Of a stretch of DNA of 5,259 nucleotides, positions 1 to 4,024 are shown in pieces. The DNA comes from Treponema sp. (GTDB lineage Bacteria; Spirochaetota; Spirochaetia; Treponematales; Breznakiellaceae), in NCBI GenBank assembly GCA_031254795.1, contig JAIRTS010000036.1, positions 1 to 5,259 on the forward strand. The letters run 5' to 3'. Under the pieces are notes generated by a model that made no database searches, was not told the DNA's origin, and saw only the letters and a program-made list of their open reading frames with translations. The position numbers and the translations under genes are program-made. The stretch's first letter is position 1. Every line of letters begins with the position of its first letter.

Positions 1-1573
1 TCGGGAGCGTCGCCCTGCGCCACGGGGAAGCCTCCAGACGAGACGCCAGATTGCCGCCGAAATACCAGTACGCCTGGTTGGCGAGTTGTTGCAGCACATG
101 GGCTTGAAATTCGTTCTGCACCAAATAGTTGTCCGTAATATCGTAATGCTGGTAATCAAAGAAAGACAGGATGAAGTTCTTTGCCGCCGGTATAAGCGAT
201 TCGTACCGTTTTTTGGTGAAAGAGCGAAAATCCTCGTCAATGAAAAAAAGCCCGTGAAAACCCTCATGCGCCATAAACTGTTTGCGCAGAACATCGGAAG
301 ACTCTCTTGACAAAGAGATGATCGCCCCGGATCCGGCACTTATCTTTTCGTTCATTTCCCGTCTCAGAATTCCGTTTGCAAAAAGGACTTCTTTTAGCTC
401 CAGCTCTTCTTTCAAAAGCGGAAAATGAGTTGTTTCAGCGCGTTCGAAAAAAGCCGCGAGGTCTTCAGCGCGGTAATCGTGCGCATTCCAGCCATGCAGG
501 CCTTCGAGTTCCTGATCCGTAACAAGCCTGCCACGATAGCCGGCTTTTTCCACAAAAAACGCGAGCCGCCTGAAAAGACTGTCTTGCACCCGGTAATTCG
601 CCGTATCAAAGATAAGCAGAGATGGAAATCCCTGCCACTGGAAGACCTCGTAACGGCTGTCCCGCCATTCGCCTTGCCGGTAAGCGAGTATTATGCCCGG
701 ATCCGCCGGAATGGGGACGAGGGGGAACGCCCTCTCTGCGGAAGCCTCCAATCTCACCGTTCCCATGCGGCTCGAAACGCTCACTCTGAGCGGATACGGA
801 TTGGAGGGAAACATGCCGGGCGGTACGTAGAGTGAATTTCCTTGTTTATGGGGTCCCGTCCATTCAAAAAATATCTCGCCAGGTTCAACTGCGATTGTGT
901 CTTCTCCCCCTGTTCTTGAGTCAGAAGAATCGTAAAAAGAAGCGGCGGAAAGCTCGATTCTTCCTCTGCTTCTGAACGCTTCAGGCGGATCAATGAACCA
1001 CGACTCATTGCCCGTCCTGGTGTCGTCCTGCCAGACAAAAGGCGTCGCCAAAAACGTCTTTCCTTCCGGCGACTCTTCCCACGAGAAGCCGAACCAACGC
1101 TTCTTGATGAGCAGGGCTTTTATTTCAAGGAAGGAATCCGCCTCTTCTTTGGAGGCTTTTCCTTGCCGAACGACAGAAACGATGAATTTGTGGACGCTTG
1201 TGGCGTTGACCGGCGCCGCAAAACGTAGGCTGTCGGGCTTTTGTTCGGTGATGAGGGATGCGTCCACAGGCAACTTCCAGTCAACTTTTTCCGCTCCGAC
1301 GCCTTCTATATGCGCCATAATTTCGCCCTTAAATTGACCATGTATCGCATAGACCAATTCAAGGGACGAATTTCTGGGGAATGCCGCCGGATCCTCAAAA
1401 AAGAATTCCGTCTTGCTCTCTTTTGCAAGCGGAATGATTCCCGCCGCGCTTTTCTTTGAATGCCCATAGAGGTTTCCGGCGTCAATCGCGAAAGTCACGC
1501 GCCTCTTAAAAGAACAGGATGAAAAACATGCTAATGAGAACACGATAAATAGAAAGAAAATCTTGTTTAGCAT
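1..1573 (-). CDS. Putative lipoprotein with HExxH metalloprotease motif (3' end cut by window edge)
   Basis: Reading the complement from ATG at 1573-1571 gives 524 codons without a stop, continuing past the left edge. Residues 1-20 form a lipoprotein-type signal: K4, a hydrophobic stretch, then two candidate lipid cysteines, C16 (SLAC) and C20 (FSSC). FSSC fits the relaxed spirochaete lipobox. Residues 25 to about 320 look beta-rich and match nothing I recognise. The C-terminal part holds HEGFH at 436-440, an HExxH zinc motif. E488 in NEFQAH lies 47 residues later and is a reasonable third zinc ligand, as in gluzincins. The inferred role is a membrane-anchored zinc peptidase facing the periplasm or exterior; substrate and family are unknown. 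No Shine-Dalgarno sequence precedes the start. A possible -10 (TAAAAT, complement of 1584-1589) lies 10 bases upstream, with no convincing -35. The open frame and lipoprotein signal are solid; the enzymatic role is inferred from motifs alone. Confidence 0.88.
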   Translation of the reverse strand, partial: MLNKIFFLFIVFSLACFSSCSFKRRVTFAIDAGNLYGHSKKSAAGIIPLAKESKTEFFFEDPAAFPRNSSLELVYAIHGQFKGEIMAHIEGVGAEKVDWKLPVDASLITEQKPDSLRFAAPVNATSVHKFIVSVVRQGKASKEEADSFLEIKALLIKKRWFGFSWEESPEGKTFLATPFVWQDDTRTGNESWFIDPPEAFRSRGRIELSAASFYDSSDSRTGGEDTIAVEPGEIFFEWTGPHKQGNSLYVPPGMFPSNPYPLRVSVSSRMGTVRLEASAERAFPLVPIPADPGIILAYRQGEWRDSRYEVFQWQGFPSLLIFDTANYRVQDSLFRRLAFFVEKAGYRGRLVTDQELEGLHGWNAHDYRAEDLAAFFERAETTHFPLLKEELELKEVLFANGILRREMNEKISAGSGAIISLSRESSDVLRKQFMAHEGFHGLFFIDEDFRSFTKKRYESLIPAAKNFILSFFDYQHYDITDNYLVQNEFQAHVLQQLANQAYWYFGGNLASRLEASPWRRATLP

Positions 1574-1614
1574 ACTGTCTTGTATTTTAGCATGATTTTG
1601 ACGATACATGCAAT
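1574..1614. promoter_or_regulatory. 41-bp divergent intergenic region
   Basis: This spacer separates the start codons of the minus-strand lipoprotein gene and the plus-strand hypothetical gene, so any promoters for both must lie in it or overlap the neighbouring coding ends. On the minus strand TAAAAT (1589-1584) could be a -10. On the plus strand TTGTAT (1580-1585), 17 bases before GATACA (1603-1608), is a weak -35/-10 candidate. Neither start has an AGGAGG-like ribosome-binding site. Exact promoter assignment is uncertain. Confidence 0.35.
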
Positions 1615-2217
1615 ATGATAGATATGGAAGAAAAAATTTTTCTGGCGCTTATGCCCCACCGTGACTGCGGGAAAAGCGTGCTGGCTGTCAAACGCTCGCT
1701 TTTTTCGCTTGGCTTTTATGGGGCGTTTTCATTTCCCATCGCAAGCCCACTCGCCGTTCTTTCACGCGTGTTGACAAAGGACGAACTCAAGCGGATCGCC
1801 GCGCGATTGCGGAAAAGGACGTTTGCGGAAGGGAAAGAGGGGCGCATAACCGCCGGAGACTGGGGAACGGCGGCGCTCGGCGGAATTTTTTTTTGCGGAC
1901 AGCGGCTTGATGTTCCGGTAGAGCGCTTGTTTCAAGCGGACGCCGCGCTTCCATGCGATAGTGTTGTGGAGCCGTGCGCTATTCCTCTGCTTGTAGAGGC
2001 AGTGACGCGCGGCGACACGCCAGTCGCGTCGCGGGAATCCGTTGAAGAAAAAAAAACGCAACCTGCCATGCAAATCAAGCCTTTTTCTTTTACCGCCGGA
2101 TATGTGGCGAACCTTGCGTTGCGCCCTCTTTGCAATGACGGCTATTCGTTTGAGTGGCGCGTCGGAGAACCGGTATGGATGCCGAAGATGCGCCGCCTTT
2201 CAGCCGAAGACGACTAA
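1615..2217 (+). CDS. Conserved-looking hypothetical protein, 200 aa
   Basis: The open frame of 200 codons begins at ATG 1615, with a second in-frame ATG at 1624 (residue 4). Neither has a Shine-Dalgarno sequence, so the start is uncertain by three residues. There is no signal peptide or membrane segment, so the product is probably cytoplasmic. The N-terminus (MEEKIFLAL, then SLGFYGAFSFP and SPLAVLSR) has a strand-helix pattern faintly like 2H phosphoesterase/LigT proteins, but the paired HxT/S motifs of that family are missing, so I do not assign it. The C-terminus contains GYSFEWRVGEPVWMP. The gene holds nine T at 1886-1894 (about residues 91-93) and nine A at 2048-2056 (about residues 145-147); slippage at either would destroy the frame. 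It diverges from the lipoprotein gene and converges on the tRNA gene 20 bases downstream. Function unknown. Confidence 0.72.
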   Translation: MIDMEEKIFLALMPHRDCGKSVLAVKRSLFSLGFYGAFSFPIASPLAVLSRVLTKDELKRIAARLRKRTFAEGKEGRITAGDWGTAALGGIFFCGQRLDVPVERLFQADAALPCDSVVEPCAIPLLVEAVTRGDTPVASRESVEEKKTQPAMQIKPFSFTAGYVANLALRPLCNDGYSFEWRVGEPVWMPKMRRLSAEDD

Positions 2218-2237
2218 AAGGCGCCTTTATTCATTAA

Positions 2238-2311
2238 TCGGGCAACCCGGATTTGAACCGGGGACCCCAAGTCCCCCAGACTTGTACGCTAACCAACTGC
2301 GCTATTGCCCG
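2238..2311 (-). tRNA. tRNA-Pro (anticodon GGG)
   Basis: The complement folds into a full 74-nt cloverleaf. The acceptor stem CGGGCAA pairs with TTGCCCG, and the D stem is GCGC/GCGT. The anticodon stem CAAGT/ACTTG encloses the loop CTGGGGG, which puts GGG at 34-36. The variable loop is GGGTC, and the T arm is CCCGG-TTCAAAT-CCGGG. The C1-G72 pair and discriminator A73 are bacterial proline identity elements, supporting the anticodon reading. It should decode CCC and CCU. The 3' CCA is not encoded (the next bases are TTAA), so it must be added by the nucleotidyltransferase. It is transcribed alone from its own promoter. Confidence 0.97.
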
Positions 2312-2323
2312 TATATGTTAGAT

Positions 2324-2352
2324 ACTATATCATACCTATAAATTTTTGTCAA
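2324..2352 (-). promoter_or_regulatory. Sigma-70 promoter of tRNA-Pro
   Basis: On the minus strand a perfect -35 TTGACA (2352-2347) is followed by a 17-base spacer and a -10 TATAGT (2329-2324). A TGA just before the -10 gives an extended -10. The tRNA 5' end is 12 bases after the -10, as expected for a stable-RNA gene with a short leader that is removed. Confidence 0.88.
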
Positions 2353-2694
2353 GGGGACGCGGTGCCTCATCGAAAAAGCGTCCCAAATTAAATAACGGCG
2401 CCCGAAGAAGGGCGTCCGAATGGAGTTGAACATGAAAGAAAAACAAGTTGCGCTGAGGAAATGCGGACGCTGGCGGCTTTAAACGACAAGCCAACCAGAG
2501 GGCTGACGCTCTTATGGAGGTGGCATGCTTTGTGGATCAGCAGCCGAAATTTTTGGAAAAAAACACCTTCATAAAAAGCTTTTTCCAAAACGTGGACTAC
2601 CTTTGGCGAACGCAACTTCGGGTTAATTTTGGAAAAGCCTTTAAAAACACATTTCTCAAAAAAATGGACAATTTAAAAGTGTTTCGCGCCGCAA
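2353..2694. other. Gene-poor region upstream of ssb with several hairpins
   Basis: I see no convincing protein gene here. Three inverted repeats stand out: GGGACGC/GCGTCCC at 2354-2360 and 2378-2384; GGCGCCC/GGGCGTC (one G-T pair, six-base loop) at 2397-2403 and 2410-2416; and an 11-bp stem at 2551-2561 and 2580-2590 built on TTTTGGAAAAA. The second arm of the last overlaps the palindrome AAAAAGCTTTTT (2573-2584), and TTTTGGAAAA recurs at 2627-2636. The right part is A/T-rich. A 16-codon frame at 2432-2482 and a 33-codon frame at 2525-2626 are present. The ssb promoter probably lies here but I could not place it. Confidence 0.5.
2525..2626 (+). CDS. Possible 33-aa leader peptide upstream of ssb
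   Basis: ATG at 2525 follows GGAGG (2516-2520) with a four-base spacer, the same spacing as at ssb. The frame ends at TAA 2624-2626, 94 bases before the ssb start. The product begins MLCGSAAEIFGKK and is basic in the middle. It spans the 11-bp hairpin at 2551-2590, so ribosomes on it would disturb that structure, as in translated leaders. There is no recognised homologue and a frame this short could occur by chance. Only the ribosome-binding site and position support it. Confidence 0.2.
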   Translation: MLCGSAAEIFGKKHLHKKLFPKRGLPLANATSG

Positions 2695-2715
2695 CCTCCT
2701 TTTTATAATAGGAGG
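2695..2715 (+). promoter_or_regulatory. Hairpin pairing the ssb Shine-Dalgarno sequence
   Basis: CCTCCT (2695-2700) is the exact complement of AGGAGG (2710-2715), the ssb ribosome-binding site, with a nine-base A/T-rich loop between. The SD lies four bases before the ATG. When folded, the hairpin would hide the SD. This suggests control of ssb translation, perhaps by SSB binding the leader RNA, but that link is inference. Confidence 0.55.
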
Positions 2716-2719
2716 CTAC

Positions 2720-3166
2720 ATGAATAATCTTAATTCTGTATTGATAGAAGGAAACCTTGTTCGGGATCCTCTGCTCAAATCCACGGCAAAAGGAACGTCT
2801 GTGTGTACTTTTAGCCTTGCGTCCAACCGTTTTTACAAGCAGGACAACATGCTGGAGAAAGAGGTCAGTTTTTTCGATGTGGAATCATGGTCAAAACTCG
2901 CGGAAAATTGTTACAACCTTGGACGCAGGGGTAGGGGAGTCCGGGTTGTGGGAAGGCTCAAGCAGGATCGCTGGAACGGTCCGGACGGAAAGAGCCATTC
3001 CAAAGTGAGCATCATTGCGGAACATGTTGAATTTCGCCCGGACTTCAAGAAGGATGAAGAAATGGAAAAAATGGGCGCTGGCGCGGCGTTGACAGACGCC
3101 GCTTTGGGATGCGCGGACGTCAGACCTCAAATCACGTATGAAGAATACAAGGAGGCGCCGTTTTAG
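2720..3166 (+). CDS. ssb: Single-stranded DNA-binding protein
   Basis: The 148-residue product is a typical bacterial SSB. It coats single-stranded DNA during replication, repair and recombination, and recruits partner proteins through its C-terminal tip. The OB-fold spans about residues 1-108: NSVLIEGNLVRDP (first strand), VCTFSLASNRF, EVSFFDVESWSKLAE, GVRVVGRLKQDRW, and KVSIIAEHVEFRP (last strand). A short tail of about 40 residues follows, ending EEYKEAPF, which keeps the acidic tip and the terminal Pro-Phe needed for partner binding. The start is fixed by AGGAGG four bases upstream. The sequence strongly resembles treponemal SSB as I recall it. The gene stands alone, with no rpsF or rpsR beside it, although in T. 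pallidum I recall ssb among ribosomal protein genes. It could therefore be a relocated or second copy. Confidence 0.97.
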   Translation: MNNLNSVLIEGNLVRDPLLKSTAKGTSVCTFSLASNRFYKQDNMLEKEVSFFDVESWSKLAENCYNLGRRGRGVRVVGRLKQDRWNGPDGKSHSKVSIIAEHVEFRPDFKKDEEMEKMGAGAALTDAALGCADVRPQITYEEYKEAPF

Positions 3167-3168
3167 AT

Positions 3169-3276
3169 ATGAATGAACGTGGCCATGCCTTAAGGCGCCG
3201 CTTGAAGGGCGAGGAATCTGCGTCACGTCAATCGCGAGGCGCGGCGAACCTTTGGTTCGCCTGTAAAAGGATTTAA
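3169..3276 (+). CDS. Possible 35-aa small ORF just after ssb
   Basis: ATG at 3169 comes two bases after the ssb stop and the frame runs to TAA 3274-3276. The product begins MNERGHALRRRLKG and is arginine-rich and basic. The nearest SD, AAGGAGG at 3149-3155 inside ssb, is 13 bases away, longer than usual, so translation would rely on coupling to ssb. Its 3' end lies over the hairpin at 3243-3261. I recognise no family, and it may be chance. Confidence 0.22.
   Translation: MNERGHALRRRLKGEESASRQSRGAANLWFACKRI
3243..3261 (+). terminator. Hairpin downstream of ssb, possible terminator
   Basis: GGCGAACC and GGTTCGCC form a perfect 8-bp stem with a TTT loop, 76 bases after the ssb stop. The following bases are TGTAAAAGGATTT, not a clean T-run, so intrinsic termination is doubtful. 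It may instead protect the 3' end of the ssb mRNA. Confidence 0.4.
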
Positions 3277-3280
3277 TAGA

Positions 3281-3385
3281 GTTGTTCAGAAATTTCAATT
3301 TCTGAACAACAACCACTAAAAAACAGCAAAATATAAGGCATTTTGCAAGACCTGTTCAAGAACCAACCGGGTTCTTGAACAGGTC
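3281..3385. repeat. Two-hairpin intergenic repeat, copy A
   Basis: Two strong inverted repeats are joined by a 38-base A-rich linker. The first is a perfect 14-bp stem with arms 3281-3294 and 3297-3310 around a two-base centre. The second is a perfect 16-bp stem with arms 3349-3364 and 3370-3385 and a five-base loop. Both left arms contain TGTTCA. The linker ends in ATTTTGCAAG (3340-3349), which overlaps the first base of the second stem. Part of this unit recurs at 3916-3975, so this looks like a dispersed repeat family, REP- or MITE-like, rather than a single terminator. No T-run follows either stem. No target-site duplication was found. Confidence 0.7.
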
Positions 3386-3672
3386 CAATACCCCGCTCCT
3401 TTAAGGCGTAAACCTGAGGCTTCGGGGATGTGTTGATTAAATGGAGAATATATTCAGAAATAAGGGAGCATAGGCGGAATTTTGGGGAATTGAGCGGGAT
3501 TTGCCTGTTTGCAAAAGGCTTGCGCATTGCGCAATGAAAGCGAACGAGCCATATCATCTGAAGAACCTACAGCGCTTGTTTCAATATAATTGCTCCCGCT
3601 TCCTTTTACAGAGTAAACCAGAACGCCTGAAGTCTATGTTCTACGTGAAATGTCATTTCATAGATTTAAGTA
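3386..3672. other. Intergenic stretch with two short perfect palindromes
   Basis: I see no credible gene. Two 15-bp odd palindromes with 7-bp arms are present: TTGCGCA-T-TGCGCAA at 3520-3534 and TGAAATG-T-CATTTCA at 3646-3660. They resemble dimeric regulator operators in form, but they have different sequences and no gene starts close to the first. The stretch lies between the two copies of the hairpin repeat. Confidence 0.4.
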
Positions 3673-3765
3673 ATGTCTTGCCTCTCCAACATTACCCCGA
3701 CCGACGGCAATACTTTATTCGCAGTGGAGTTTAATACCCGCCCCTTGCGGCGGGAGGTTCATTAA
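3673..3765 (+). CDS. Possible 30-aa small ORF or gene remnant
   Basis: ATG at 3673 leads a 30-codon frame ending at TAA 3763-3765. The product includes TPTDGNTLFAVEFNTRPL, which reads more like protein than random translation, but I cannot name a family. No SD precedes it. An in-frame stop lies three bases before the ATG window (3667-3669), so it is not the tail of a longer frame. It is followed two bases later by the next small ORF. It may be a remnant of a longer gene or part of a repeated element. Confidence 0.25.
   Translation: MSCLSNITPTDGNTLFAVEFNTRPLRREVH
3737..3757 (+). promoter_or_regulatory. GC hairpin overlapping a candidate SD
   Basis: CCCGCC (3737-3742) pairs with GGCGGG (3749-3754) around a six-base loop. 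The right arm overlaps GGGAGG (3752-3757), a possible SD for the ATG at 3768 ten bases further on. The stem could partly hide it. It lacks a T-run, so it is a poor terminator on this strand; on the other strand the complement is followed by TATTAAAC, also weak. Confidence 0.35.
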
Positions 3766-3767
3766 CC

Positions 3768-3890
3768 ATGTGCATTAAGACCAAGGGCTTGTCCGGATAC
3801 ATAACCATCCCGCTTATCGCCGTCTCCGATGATGTTGGCGTTTGTAGAGTATATGGCTGCATCCAGTTGGGACAGCCTCAAGTTGGATAA
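3768..3890 (+). CDS. Possible 40-aa small ORF
   Basis: ATG at 3768 is ten bases after GGGAGG, and the frame runs to TAA 3888-3890. The product begins MCIKTKGLSGYITIPL and continues AVSDDVGVCRVYG; it is fairly hydrophobic with three cysteines. It follows the 30-aa frame by two bases, as in a coupled pair. The opposite strand is also open here, without a start codon, and contains NIIGDGDKRDGYVSGQAL, which also looks protein-like. The coding strand is therefore not certain. No family recognised; possibly a decayed gene fragment. Confidence 0.27.
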   Translation: MCIKTKGLSGYITIPLIAVSDDVGVCRVYGCIQLGQPQVG

Positions 3891-3915
3891 TTTATACCTT
3901 GTCGCTTGCTATTCC

Positions 3916-3975
3916 AAAAACTTCAATTTTGAAACAGCAGCCTTTAAAAAATGTGATTTTGCAAGGCTTTAGCCT
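3916..3975. repeat. Two-hairpin intergenic repeat, diverged copy B
   Basis: Positions 3916-3951 align without gaps to 3288-3323 of copy A at about 28 of 36 bases, sharing TTCAATTT and a run of six A. A ten-base-shorter linker then leads to the same ATTTTGCAAG (3956-3965). A small stem, AGGCT/AGCCT (3964-3975), sits where copy A has its 16-bp hairpin. The first hairpin is weak here (TTCAA/TTGAA, 3922-3933). It looks like a decayed copy lying upstream of the transporter gene. Confidence 0.5.
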
Positions 3976-3989
3976 GAAATTTTCTCCCA

Positions 3990-4019
3990 TTGACTATGTA
4001 TAGAACAAAATGGTATAAA
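3990..4019 (+). promoter_or_regulatory. Candidate promoter of the MFS transporter
   Basis: TTGACT (3990-3995) and TATAAA (4014-4019) are separated by 18 bases, a good sigma-70 match. The -10 ends five bases before the ATG, so transcription would begin at or near the start codon and give a leaderless or nearly leaderless mRNA. That agrees with the absence of a Shine-Dalgarno sequence. If the real start site is elsewhere, this match is coincidence. Confidence 0.45.
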
Positions 4020-4024
4020 GAATT

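Noticed and set aside
2218..2229. AAAGGCGCCTTT-type palindrome between the hypothetical gene and tRNA-Pro as a bidirectional terminator
   Set aside because: The palindrome has no room for a loop without losing most of the GC pairs, and the T-runs are only three to four bases. Termination there is possible but unsupported.
2514..2708. 64-codon plus-strand frame upstream of ssb
   Set aside because: It has no Shine-Dalgarno sequence, covers A/T-rich hairpins and gives low-complexity Phe/Lys-rich protein; probably chance.
2704..2709. TATAAT as the -10 box of an ssb promoter
   Set aside because: There is no -35 at 16-18 bases upstream, and a start from it would remove the clear AGGAGG ribosome-binding site. 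It is more likely just the loop of the SD hairpin.
2353..2719. A known structured RNA such as SRP RNA, 6S RNA or tmRNA in the gap
   Set aside because: I found none of the conserved signatures, such as the SRP GGAAG/GCAGCC loops or a tmRNA tRNA-like end.
3273..3557. 94-codon minus-strand frame
   Set aside because: It runs straight through both long inverted repeats and has no ribosome-binding site or recognisable domain.
3501..3734. 77-codon plus-strand frame
   Set aside because: It spans both palindromes, lacks a ribosome-binding site and has no coherent protein character; the other frame from 3673 looks more protein-like.
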